Source of the DNA: Candidatus Poseidoniaceae archaeon
GTDB lineage: Archaea; Thermoplasmatota; Poseidoniia; Poseidoniales; Poseidoniaceae
Length of the DNA: 64,000 nucleotides
NCBI GenBank assembly: GCA_949372655.1
Contig: CASIAI010000001.1
Location: 423,510 to 487,509 of the forward strand
Reading direction: 5' to 3'
A model generated the notes under the pieces. That model was not told where the DNA came from and did not search any database. It saw only the letters and a list, made by a program, of their open reading frames with translations. Position numbers and translations under genes: made by a program. Shown here one piece after another: positions 1-8,600 of this stretch (its first letter is position 1; the number at the start of each line of letters is the position of its first letter).

Positions 1-424
1 AGAGTGGCCTGATTTACTGCTTATTGATGGTGGTGAGACTCATTTGAAAACAATCAGTAAAGTCTTGGAAAGTAATGAGGTTCTAGGAGAATTTGAACTT
101 GCAGCAATTGCAAAACGTGAAGAGACATTATTCAGGCTAGAAAAGGAGCCAATCATCTTAGATAGAAAGGGACGAGTATTAGTTCACTCGAGAGATGAGG
201 CGCATCGTTTTGTCAATACTTTCCATAGAAAACAGAGAAACCGTGACAAGATAAAAGATCCATTACAGGAAGTCCTTGGACTCGGTGCAAAGAAGATGCA
301 AACTCTATTACGCTATTTTGGGGGTCGTAAAGGTATTGAGCACGCTAGCATCAAAGACCTTCAAACTGTTCCTGGGATAGGAAATTCATTAGCCAAACGA
401 ATACATGAAGCGATTAATAATTAA
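1..424 (+). CDS. uvrC: UvrC, excinuclease ABC subunit C (3' part only)
   Basis: The reading frame is open from the first bases of the window, so the gene begins upstream; about 140 C-terminal codons are visible. The segment starts inside the conserved PDLLLIDGG motif of the UvrC C-terminal nuclease (RNase H-like) domain. It continues through the family stretch ending in HRFVNTFHR and closes with a helix-hairpin-helix DNA-binding tail (LGLGAKKMQTLLRYFGG, then VPGIGNSLAKRI). UvrC makes the incisions on both sides of the lesion in bacterial-type nucleotide excision repair. Such genes also occur in several archaeal lineages. Its TAA stop shares three of the four bases of a TTAA with the stop of the convergent gene on the minus strand. 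Confidence 0.95.
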   Translation, partial: EWPDLLLIDGGETHLKTISKVLESNEVLGEFELAAIAKREETLFRLEKEPIILDRKGRVLVHSRDEAHRFVNTFHRKQRNRDKIKDPLQEVLGLGAKKMQTLLRYFGGRKGIEHASIKDLQTVPGIGNSLAKRIHEAINN

Positions 425-3400
425 TCAAAACGTTCGTGGCCTATTTCGGGTATAGGCTTGGTGGGAGCATTAGAATAATCTTTGAATTGCTCTAGGTCAC
501 CATGCATTCCTCCACTATGGAATCCTTGTAAATCTGAGAACTCATTATCACCAATACCAACTTTACTTGCTTGGGCAGACTTCACTACAGCACGCTGTTT
601 CTTGGCTTTTTTCTTTCTCCTACGTCTTCGTATCATAAGGAATAAAAGGGAGATTACAAGAGTCGGATAAATCCAGAATTGAGTAAGAAGATAAACCCAA
701 GAAACTTTGACTCTAAATGAGATAGTGTCCTCAAATTCACCATTTGGTATTGTATAGGTGACTTTTTGTCTACCATCAATTTCTACAATATCTAGATTAC
801 CAGAGGTAGACTTTGCATTCTCCAGGGTAATTCCTTTAGGAAGAGTAATCGAAATCGGGCCACTTAGTTCTGCTCCAAATTCTTCATTAACAGAAGTGTT
901 TCCTGAAAAGGTATAACTCAATTCTGTTTGCTCAGGGTCTGGGAAAGTTACTCCTTCTCCCGAAACTAAACTATTTGATAGAGACGTACCCATTGCTTCA
1001 GCTACATCAGCCATAGGACCTAAAATTAAACTGGACATTGCATTGGCTAGGAAGGAAACCTCTAAGCTTTCCATGTCACCACTAATCATTTCCCCTAAAT
1101 TACCATCTATGTCCAATTTGAATTCGACCATTGGGATTTCCACACTTAGAGTAATTGGTTCATCATCACCGATACTTAGGTCAGGCGCTCCAATTCCTTT
1201 AACCTCAGTTTTAATCTTAAAACCACTCAAATCAACATTTGTTAATGGCGAATCTTCCTGATTTGGTAGTTCCTCTCCAATTTGCTGGATATACGCTGTC
1301 AATACATCGCCAACATTTTTAGAAAAGTCTGTTAATCCATCTTCGGTAAAACTAAAAGATAAATCCTCATCGCAAACATCCATATCTTGGTCTTCTGAAC
1401 AGATACTTTCTGGGCCATCGATAACATGAGGTTCACTCATTCTACTAGCAATATCCAGCCCTAAACGGATTAGGTCTGAAGGTAAAGCCTCCATGTGAAC
1501 TTGGGTTGAACCTGACTGTTCTAAACGATCTAGAGGTACTGTTATTCTGTGAATCGAAAGTTCAGCCTCTAATGCAAAATCAACTGAAACAGATTGTGTC
1601 CACTCATTTATTCTAAATGCTGAAATATCAAAGTCAATAGATGTTGAAATACAAGTTCTCTGCAATGTAGTACATACTACATCGCCTTCCTTGTTATTGA
1701 TTTGATTACGCCAATCATATGGACTAGTTCCAGCAAAAGAAATCTCAGAGTCGGAGTTATTACCAAGAGAATGGGTCAAAATGATACTGTTATTCCCATC
1801 CATAGTTGTAACCCAATTTGGTAAAACAATTTCTAAAGTCAATTCAGCAGGTGGTAAGTTAGCCGGTATTATATCTTTGAGATAATCAGAGGATAATGCA
1901 GTTTCAATAGACAAGCCACTGTTTAATACGCTTTTAAAATCGTTTTCTGTAATGACATCAAGGAACTTTGTTATATTATCATCTTCATTATTTTCTTTCA
2001 GGATATCGATAAGACGCATTGAAAATGGTTGACTAGTTGTTCTCAAGAACACAGGATATTCTTCAGTCATCGCTGAAGGTCCTTTTACACAGAAATGTCG
2101 AACTGCTCCTAATGATTCAGTACATCCCGGCGTTGAATGAGAATAATTCAAACCTCCTGGGGATGAGAGACCATCAGCTAGTGCATCAGAAACCCAATAC
2201 ATCTCATTCATCTCTATTTCTTCGATTCCACCGACTGTTGAAGATATTCCATCTGCAATTGAATCTACAGGGAATTTAGAAGTAAATTCGGTCAAATCTA
2301 CCAATCCATTATGATATGCAAGTCTAATACCATCGGAAGTGATAACAGGTATATTCGCCTTCTCTGTAACGCTCATAAGTGAAATATTCCATTCACTCAA
2401 TATTGAATCATCCAGATAAGCCATCTCAACAACAAAATCTAATGTTGCAGCGGACTCATCTGTTAAATCTAATTTTATCTTTAAATCAAGTGCTTTACTG
2501 GAATTGTCGATACTAACCGTGCTTGTTGATGTCCTTTCACGATTAGCCATAACTACGGAAATTGGAGTCTCTAAGTCGCTAGCTCCTTGAGGAGCATTTC
2601 TATGGTCAATACTCCATTCACCAGCAAAATATGCAGGTGTTCCGGCTCTAGCGGCTATAGTTCCATTATCATCAACAGCCATAATATCTGCATAATCGGG
2701 TGGAGCAAATGAGTAGTTCCCTTGATGACCAGGGATAGTCAATAATGAAAAGTCAGTAGTTATTTCTGCCCCCATAACCAATAAACCTTGATATGTACGT
2801 TCTAAATCAAATTCTGAAGAAGAATTGAGGCTAAATGCACTCTCTGTAAGTTTGATTGTTACAGAAGAGGAAATACAGATTGGAGGCATAAATACATTAT
2901 TTTCAGATGCTCCTTCTGAAGAATATACTGAATCGGAAGTATGGTCTATGGAACAAGGTTCAGTAACTCCCCCTTGGGTTATCGATGAGGTATAACCAGT
3001 ATCTAAATTTTCAACTACACCAAATCCTGATTCCAAAGAAGATTCTAAAGCAGTATTCACTTCTTGTACTAATTGATTTCTAACTGTATTTGTTCCAGCT
3101 CCGGCTGGGGTTTGATCAAAGTTATTTCTAATCAAGTCAGCAGGAATCCCGTCGTCAGAATCTAAACCGTCATTTGCCAACCCGGCATTGACTGAAGCGT
3201 TATTAAGACCTAAAGCAGCTCTATCAAATTCATAGATTGCCCATGTTAAGTCGAGTTTAATATTTCCTGTATCTAATAATTTGAAATCATAAGTTCCATT
3301 CACCCAATCAGGGTGATTTGGAGTTTGGTCATGAGCCGAATTATAATCATCGCAAGCACCACCTTGTGGGGAAAGTGAACAAGAAGTCATTCCATCTGCA

Positions 3401-3498
3401 CTAGCCAGTGGAGCCAAAATTTGCAAAAGTAAGATTGATTGGATTAAAAAAATCATCACTTTTGAACTTCTTCTACTGGTGATTTTCTTACTCGTCAT
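421..3498 (-). CDS. Large membrane-anchored surface protein, unknown function
   Basis: A 1025-residue protein that I do not recognise. Residues 1-35 form a signal peptide: a basic start, a hydrophobic core and then LASADG. The long exterior portion is rich in Ser, Thr, Asn and acidic residues with many N-x-S/T sites, as expected for a beta-rich exported domain. Near the C terminus a single hydrophobic helix (LLTQFWIYPTLVISLLFLMI) is followed by a strongly basic stop-transfer run (RRRRRKKKAKK) and a cytoplasmic tail of about 65 residues. This predicts a type I surface protein with a large ectodomain. Cysteines are sparse and partly paired (around the CSLSPQGGACDD and CSEDQDMDVCDED segments), which may be disulfides or metal sites. 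It stands alone between uvrC and the divergent taw2. The ATG at 3498 gives the best signal peptide. Confidence 0.85.
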   Translation of the reverse strand: MTSKKITSRRSSKVMIFLIQSILLLQILAPLASADGMTSCSLSPQGGACDDYNSAHDQTPNHPDWVNGTYDFKLLDTGNIKLDLTWAIYEFDRAALGLNNASVNAGLANDGLDSDDGIPADLIRNNFDQTPAGAGTNTVRNQLVQEVNTALESSLESGFGVVENLDTGYTSSITQGGVTEPCSIDHTSDSVYSSEGASENNVFMPPICISSSVTIKLTESAFSLNSSSEFDLERTYQGLLVMGAEITTDFSLLTIPGHQGNYSFAPPDYADIMAVDDNGTIAARAGTPAYFAGEWSIDHRNAPQGASDLETPISVVMANRERTSTSTVSIDNSSKALDLKIKLDLTDESAATLDFVVEMAYLDDSILSEWNISLMSVTEKANIPVITSDGIRLAYHNGLVDLTEFTSKFPVDSIADGISSTVGGIEEIEMNEMYWVSDALADGLSSPGGLNYSHSTPGCTESLGAVRHFCVKGPSAMTEEYPVFLRTTSQPFSMRLIDILKENNEDDNITKFLDVITENDFKSVLNSGLSIETALSSDYLKDIIPANLPPAELTLEIVLPNWVTTMDGNNSIILTHSLGNNSDSEISFAGTSPYDWRNQINNKEGDVVCTTLQRTCISTSIDFDISAFRINEWTQSVSVDFALEAELSIHRITVPLDRLEQSGSTQVHMEALPSDLIRLGLDIASRMSEPHVIDGPESICSEDQDMDVCDEDLSFSFTEDGLTDFSKNVGDVLTAYIQQIGEELPNQEDSPLTNVDLSGFKIKTEVKGIGAPDLSIGDDEPITLSVEIPMVEFKLDIDGNLGEMISGDMESLEVSFLANAMSSLILGPMADVAEAMGTSLSNSLVSGEGVTFPDPEQTELSYTFSGNTSVNEEFGAELSGPISITLPKGITLENAKSTSGNLDIVEIDGRQKVTYTIPNGEFEDTISFRVKVSWVYLLTQFWIYPTLVISLLFLMIRRRRRKKKAKKQRAVVKSAQASKVGIGDNEFSDLQGFHSGGMHGDLEQFKDYSNAPTKPIPEIGHERFD

Positions 3499-3549
3499 GT
3501 ACTACGCTAAGAGAGTGACATTCAAAGCAATTACCCTTGTGAGCACTAT

Positions 3550-4722
3550 ATGAGCGATTCCAAACAGGCCATTTCAAGTGGCATGGCCTTGTTGATTCCT
3601 CTAGAGTTTTCTCCTAAAGTTAAACAAATACTAATTGAAAAGAATCTCTATGAAAATAATCTCCGCCCAAAACGTATCTCTCAAAACTTAGCATTACCTC
3701 TTTGTGGAGATTTCGAAAATATTCGAGATGAGATATGCCAAACAATTCCTGAAATTAAAAATAAAATGATCATTGAGTTACATGCTCTTGAAGTTAATAA
3801 TCCTGATATGATACCTGCACAAATGGTTTTTCATAATGTATCTAGTTGGCTAGAACAAATAAATCACAATCATAAAAAAGAATTACTGTTAGAAAATATC
3901 CCCCAAAAATGGGAATTGCTAGGCGATTTAGCACTACTACCCTCAAACTCCTTTACTCAAAATGAGTGGGTTGTACTTCTATCTCAATGTGAACAATCGG
4001 AAATCCAAAATTTATGGAATTCTATTTGTGAGTCACTAAAGGTTAATCGCCTAGGGCGTCAGCAACCAATCTCTAAGGATTTGATGAGAACATCTCAAGT
4101 GGAATTATTAATTGGAGATCAAGGGTGGGTTGAACTAATTGACTATGGCGTTCATTTTGGATTTGATGCAACTAAAGTGATGTATTCATCTGGCAACGTT
4201 ACTGAACGACATCGTATTGGTAATATCAATATGGAAAATGAAGTTGTAGTAGACGCCTTTGCAGGAATTGGATACTATAGTTTACCGATGCTGGTTAGAA
4301 GTAATGTCAAGCATTTACATGCATGTGAAATAAATTCTAATTCTATCGAATCCTTATTGTGGGGTGCAAAAAAGAATAATGTTTCACAAAAACTTACGAT
4401 TCATGAAGGCGATAATCAAATCACTTTAGCCAAACTAAAAAATAAATCTGATCGTTGTCATCTTGGGATTCTGCCCTCTTCAGAAGGTGTATGGCAACTT
4501 GCATTAGGATGTTTGAAAAAGAAGGGAGGTTGGTTACATATTCATATGAATGTTGAAGAAAAGAAAATACCTTCTTGGATTGAAGAAACGATTTCTAAAC
4601 TAGAACTTATGTCTCAAAAGATGGGTCGTAATTGGACCATAGAAGCAAAACACCTAGAGAAAGTAAAATGGTTTTCACCTCGTATTAGGCACGTCGTTCT
4701 AGATGTTCACTGTACACAATAA
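3550..4722 (+). CDS. taw2: TYW2/Taw2-like tRNA wyosine aminocarboxypropyltransferase
   Basis: A 390-residue class I SAM-dependent enzyme of the Trm5/TYW2 family. The SAM-binding site is visible as VVDAFAGIGYYSLPML followed by HACEINSNSIESL. The segment LGILPSSEGVWQLA and then GGWLHIHMNVEE corresponds to the TYW2-type sequence (LGLIPSS..W..A, GGxLHIHxN) rather than the Trm5-type NLP catalytic motif. The C-terminal VKWFSPRIRHVVLDVHC also matches the TYW2 pattern. TYW2 transfers the 3-amino-3-carboxypropyl group of SAM to 4-demethylwyosine at position 37 of tRNA-Phe. The presence of taw1 at 47237 makes the pathway coherent. The N terminus (about 170 residues) is divergent. A Trm5 methyltransferase is the alternative but less likely. 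Confidence 0.8.
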   Translation: MSDSKQAISSGMALLIPLEFSPKVKQILIEKNLYENNLRPKRISQNLALPLCGDFENIRDEICQTIPEIKNKMIIELHALEVNNPDMIPAQMVFHNVSSWLEQINHNHKKELLLENIPQKWELLGDLALLPSNSFTQNEWVVLLSQCEQSEIQNLWNSICESLKVNRLGRQQPISKDLMRTSQVELLIGDQGWVELIDYGVHFGFDATKVMYSSGNVTERHRIGNINMENEVVVDAFAGIGYYSLPMLVRSNVKHLHACEINSNSIESLLWGAKKNNVSQKLTIHEGDNQITLAKLKNKSDRCHLGILPSSEGVWQLALGCLKKKGGWLHIHMNVEEKKIPSWIEETISKLELMSQKMGRNWTIEAKHLEKVKWFSPRIRHVVLDVHCTQ

Positions 4723-4723
4723 T

Positions 4724-7444
4724 TCATTGGAAAGACCCTGGTGGTGGTGGCCCTGATGGCTTTTCAAGTGTAGAATCATCTCCCTCAGCTGCCTCTAATA
4801 TTTGTTCATCACTGTACTGCTGCCAAGGAATTGGTTGTTTGGTTTCTGATTTCTTTTTCACAGCCAAAAATATCGCACCAATAACTCCACCAACTAGGAT
4901 TATTCTGAAAATTAAATCAAACCAAGAGTCCATATTTTCATTATCAGGAAATGGGTCATAATAATTGGCAAGTCCGTCACCATCATCATCATATTTGGCT
5001 TTCGAATCCTTAGGAAATAAGTCTTCATTATCCCCTAGTCCATCACCATCGGTATCATTCCATTCTGACCTATCATCAGGGAATAAGTCGGTATTATCTC
5101 CTATACCATCTACATCTCTATCGAAACATTCTGAAGGGTCTAATGGCCATACATCAGCATTATCGCCACATCCATCACCATCACTATCCAACCACTCTGA
5201 GGGGTCTTGTGGAAAAACATCTGAATTATCTCCAACCGTATCTCCATCGGTATCATTCCATTCAGATGGGTCACTGGCAAACCGGTCACGATTATCTCCG
5301 TAGGAATCATTGTCTAAGTCTGCCCAATCTGTTTCGTCATTAGGGAATAAGTCGATATTATCACCATATCCATCACCATCTGAATCATACCAATCATCCG
5401 GGTTGCTAGGAAATAAATCTGTTTCATCAGAAAAACCATCGCCATCTCTATCAGGACAACCTTCTGGTGAAATTGAGTTCCCTGCTTTATTTGGACAAGC
5501 ATCTCGATTATTACCAAAACCGTCGCCATCAGAATCTAGCCACTCGGAAACATCACTAGGGAAGGCATCAATATTATCTCCAAAACTATCGTTATCTGAA
5601 TCACTACATTCACTAAAATCCATTGGGAAAGCATCGGAGTTATCTCCACAGCCGTCTTTATCACTATCATACCATTCAGTTGGGTCTAATGGGAATTCAT
5701 CTAATCCATCGATAAATCCATCATCATCGGTATCTTCATCAAGAGGATTACTACCTATCTCAGCTTCCTCAGGATTAGGCAGTAAATCGCCGTCCATATC
5801 GAGGTCCTCAATATCTCGACAACCATCTGAGTCATAATCTGCTGAATGGTTTCCAATCATTCCTCTAGGACAATTATCATCTACATCCAAAACGTAGTCG
5901 TTATCATCATCCAAGTCTACATCATCTGTACAACCATCCGAATCGTGGTCGTTTAATAGTTCACTAAATGGGCATGGGTCAATGGCATCATTAAGTCCAT
6001 CTTCATCTGAGTCTCTCTGTTCTTCAGAGCAGCCATCTAAGTCTACTATAGCCCCGGTTTTAGTTGAAGGACACTTGTCAATGCCGTTAGCAATATTATC
6101 TTGATCATCATCTAATTGTTCCCAAGAACATCCGTCTAAATCTACGGGTTTACCATTCTCAGTCCATGGGCATAAATCATAATTATCGATTACTCCATCA
6201 CCATCCGTTTCAGCAAAACCAATACTTTGTATGGCAAAAAAAGAGATGAACTTGTGCATAACTCTAGTTGGGTGGGCTTTATCAAAAAATAAGTATTCAT
6301 CAGGATTAGCTGCTAAAGTCGAAGCACTATTGCAAATTGGTAATGGAAGTAAAGTCGCTGAAGCTGAGCATGCTGAATCTTGAGTATTTAAAATTCCTAA
6401 TGCCATACTATTATCGACGATATCATTGAACAATGTCCAAGCATCGATAAAGTGAATTTCTAATCCTAATTCAAGTGAAATACTTCCTATCAGAGATAAT
6501 AGTTTTTGATTATATGAAATTACTTCGGAGGCTATTGTATTTTGTTGACTCTGACTTCTTCCTAAAATTTCAGGCGTTTTATCTAGTGGAGGTAGATTAG
6601 GCATGATAAATTCTGTAGCACCTGCCGCTGCTAATTCCCTAATGTGTGATTCCATATTGGCAACAATCGTATCGGAATTAGCAGTTCCATAAAGGAAATC
6701 ATTACCTCCTGCCCACAATGAAACTACATCGTTTGAAGGGATTGTTGATTGAACGTTAGCAAGATAATTTGTTATTTGCGTGCCAACATTAGGCAATAAT
6801 AGATAGGAATATCCTGCACCGGTTTGAGAACCACCAAATGCTCGATTATCTCCTTGTTCTAATCCAGAACCGAATGTTGTAGATAAACCATAAGCCTGTG
6901 AAACATATTCAATCCATACTTTTCCATTTGAAAATCTACCTTGCCAGTATGGTGGAACATCAGGTACATTTAGGATAGAGTTTTTGGCATTACCCATATC
7001 ACTTAATGAATCGCCAAATACCAGTAAATTGTTCCTTTGAGGCATTATAGAGTTCTGAAAAACCATGAAAGGAATATCACTATCGCCGACTATTGAGCCA
7101 GATGAATCTAAAATTTGAATAGAGAAAAAGTAAAAGTTTTCACCGCTGAAAAAATATTTAATTTCTAAATTAAACTGTGTTGTAGAGCCTAATACTTGAA
7201 AAATATGTGTACCATTAGCAACAATCTCATCATTGAAATCCTTGACTTCCCAATTACCATAAAGGTCAATACCGAATGGAGAATTAGAGACACTGACACT
7301 TATCGAAACAGATTCATTTGAAAACCAGTCATATTGTGGAACCGAAAGTTCAACATTCGCTGAACGACCACTATCTGCGTTAACAATAGGAGTATTAAGT
7401 TGCAATAGAAGCAACAATAATACCGTAATCACTGCCTTTCGCAT
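4724..7444 (-). CDS. Exported GDSL-family esterase/lipase with thrombospondin type 3-like calcium repeats
   Basis: A 906-residue exported protein. A signal peptide (residues 1-23, ending VNADS) is followed by a beta-rich segment and then a GDSL hydrolase domain. Catalytic blocks are clear: FGDSLSDMGN near residue 143 (nucleophile Ser), WAGGNDF near 241 (oxyanion-hole Asn) and DKAHPT near 386 (Asp and His). From about residue 410 to 840 there is a run of more than a dozen aspartate-rich units of the form DSDGDGxGDNxDxFPxDxxEW, typical of thrombospondin type 3 or related Ca-binding repeats. A single transmembrane helix and a short Pro-rich cytoplasmic tail end the protein. The layout suggests a cell-anchored ester hydrolase held away from the membrane on a rigid calcium-dependent stalk. 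The substrate cannot be read from sequence. Confidence 0.88.
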   Translation of the reverse strand: MRKAVITVLLLLLLQLNTPIVNADSGRSANVELSVPQYDWFSNESVSISVSVSNSPFGIDLYGNWEVKDFNDEIVANGTHIFQVLGSTTQFNLEIKYFFSGENFYFFSIQILDSSGSIVGDSDIPFMVFQNSIMPQRNNLLVFGDSLSDMGNAKNSILNVPDVPPYWQGRFSNGKVWIEYVSQAYGLSTTFGSGLEQGDNRAFGGSQTGAGYSYLLLPNVGTQITNYLANVQSTIPSNDVVSLWAGGNDFLYGTANSDTIVANMESHIRELAAAGATEFIMPNLPPLDKTPEILGRSQSQQNTIASEVISYNQKLLSLIGSISLELGLEIHFIDAWTLFNDIVDNSMALGILNTQDSACSASATLLPLPICNSASTLAANPDEYLFFDKAHPTRVMHKFISFFAIQSIGFAETDGDGVIDNYDLCPWTENGKPVDLDGCSWEQLDDDQDNIANGIDKCPSTKTGAIVDLDGCSEEQRDSDEDGLNDAIDPCPFSELLNDHDSDGCTDDVDLDDDNDYVLDVDDNCPRGMIGNHSADYDSDGCRDIEDLDMDGDLLPNPEEAEIGSNPLDEDTDDDGFIDGLDEFPLDPTEWYDSDKDGCGDNSDAFPMDFSECSDSDNDSFGDNIDAFPSDVSEWLDSDGDGFGNNRDACPNKAGNSISPEGCPDRDGDGFSDETDLFPSNPDDWYDSDGDGYGDNIDLFPNDETDWADLDNDSYGDNRDRFASDPSEWNDTDGDTVGDNSDVFPQDPSEWLDSDGDGCGDNADVWPLDPSECFDRDVDGIGDNTDLFPDDRSEWNDTDGDGLGDNEDLFPKDSKAKYDDDGDGLANYYDPFPDNENMDSWFDLIFRIILVGGVIGAIFLAVKKKSETKQPIPWQQYSDEQILEAAEGDDSTLEKPSGPPPPGSFQ

Positions 7445-7488
7445 AAATGGCCTACAGTCTCAAACTTGAAAGCCCTTCCCCATTATTC

Positions 7489-8520
7489 TTAATCAAAACC
7501 TTCTTCTAAAATTGCAATATTATTACTCATTTCATATGGGTCATTGGTTTCATCAAATAAAACAGCATCTAAAATTATGTTTGACTGCTCATCTAGAGTC
7601 GATGGAGGGTCTATTTGAGTGAGATAAAGCAAAGCACCGATAAGTAAAATCGCCACAATGAAAGCAATTGAAGTAACTACTCTAGTATCAAAGTCATTGA
7701 TTGTATCATAACTTTGTGATTCCAATTCTTCCGAACTAATAGTTCCATATGGGTCTGAGACTCCAATCATTGATACAGATACAATTTGAGCCTCATATAT
7801 TGGCCTACCTGCTGATGAGGCTGGGTTTTGAATATCTTCATCACCGGTAGGGTCATCACTGGTCGGAGTAATTGCGATATTACGAATATGTTGCATACCA
7901 TCACGTACAATTCCAAAAGTCGCATATCCTCCATCATCACGATTTTCTGGGTCGAGGTTGTGTGCTTCTGTTTCTGCAATATACCACTGTGAATCCGCAG
8001 AATCTGGGTCCGCACCTCTAGCCATGCCAATCGCTCCATCAACATGTGATAATTTCTCATGATGTTCTAGGGGAATTGTAGTTCCTGCTCCCCCATTCCC
8101 ACATTCGAGACTGGTGAAGGGGTAAACACCTATTTTCTTACAGGTTGGGTCGCCTGCTTGAGTAACAAAGTCATCTATGACTCTGTGGAAAAATATTCCA
8201 TCATAAATCCCTGCTTCTACATTTTTTATCATGTTAGTAGTAGTAATAGGAGCCCACTGCTCGAATAATTCAAGAATTATAATTCCACTTTCTCTAGAGT
8301 CGCCATGTCCTGTAATATAAGATACTTCGATTGAAATAATTGCATTACCCTCATATGTCTCTTTCATTGGAGTCTCTTCTTCAACCGGACCATCAGTCCA
8401 GGTTTCAGGGTCAATTCCAATCGACCTCCATCCCGGTTCTTCGGTTTGGCCAATCGCTGAAGGGGCTAGGGAAAGCAACAGAAAGTTGAGTACAACTAGT
8501 GTGACAAAGCGGCCTTGCAT
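7489..8520 (-). CDS. Secreted, membrane-anchored cyclophilin-type peptidyl-prolyl isomerase
   Basis: A 343-residue protein with an N-terminal signal peptide (LLLSLAPSAIGQ), a cyclophilin domain at about residues 45-255 and a single C-terminal transmembrane helix (around 280-300) with an acidic cytoplasmic tail. Cyclophilin signatures are present: FFHRVIDDFVTQAGDPT carries the active-site Arg and Gln, then GAIGMARGADPDSADSQWYI and YATFGIVRDGM. Cyclophilins catalyse cis-trans isomerisation of X-Pro bonds, so this one probably assists folding of exported proteins, of which this region encodes many. Insertions relative to short bacterial cyclophilins include a Cys-containing loop (DPTCKKIG...SLECGNGG) that could form a disulfide outside the cell. 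Confidence 0.93.
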   Translation of the reverse strand: MQGRFVTLVVLNFLLLSLAPSAIGQTEEPGWRSIGIDPETWTDGPVEEETPMKETYEGNAIISIEVSYITGHGDSRESGIIILELFEQWAPITTTNMIKNVEAGIYDGIFFHRVIDDFVTQAGDPTCKKIGVYPFTSLECGNGGAGTTIPLEHHEKLSHVDGAIGMARGADPDSADSQWYIAETEAHNLDPENRDDGGYATFGIVRDGMQHIRNIAITPTSDDPTGDEDIQNPASSAGRPIYEAQIVSVSMIGVSDPYGTISSEELESQSYDTINDFDTRVVTSIAFIVAILLIGALLYLTQIDPPSTLDEQSNIILDAVLFDETNDPYEMSNNIAILEEGFD

Positions 8521-8600
8521 GTCGCGACGACAAGTTCCACATCAAAGAATTATATGCAAAAAAGCGTCATACTCTTGACCAAGTAACGATTGGTTCGTAC

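Noticed and set aside
4965-5837. Plus-strand Ser/Pro-rich reading frames opposite the GDSL esterase gene
   Set aside because: They are antisense shadows produced by the Asp-rich repeats of the real gene.
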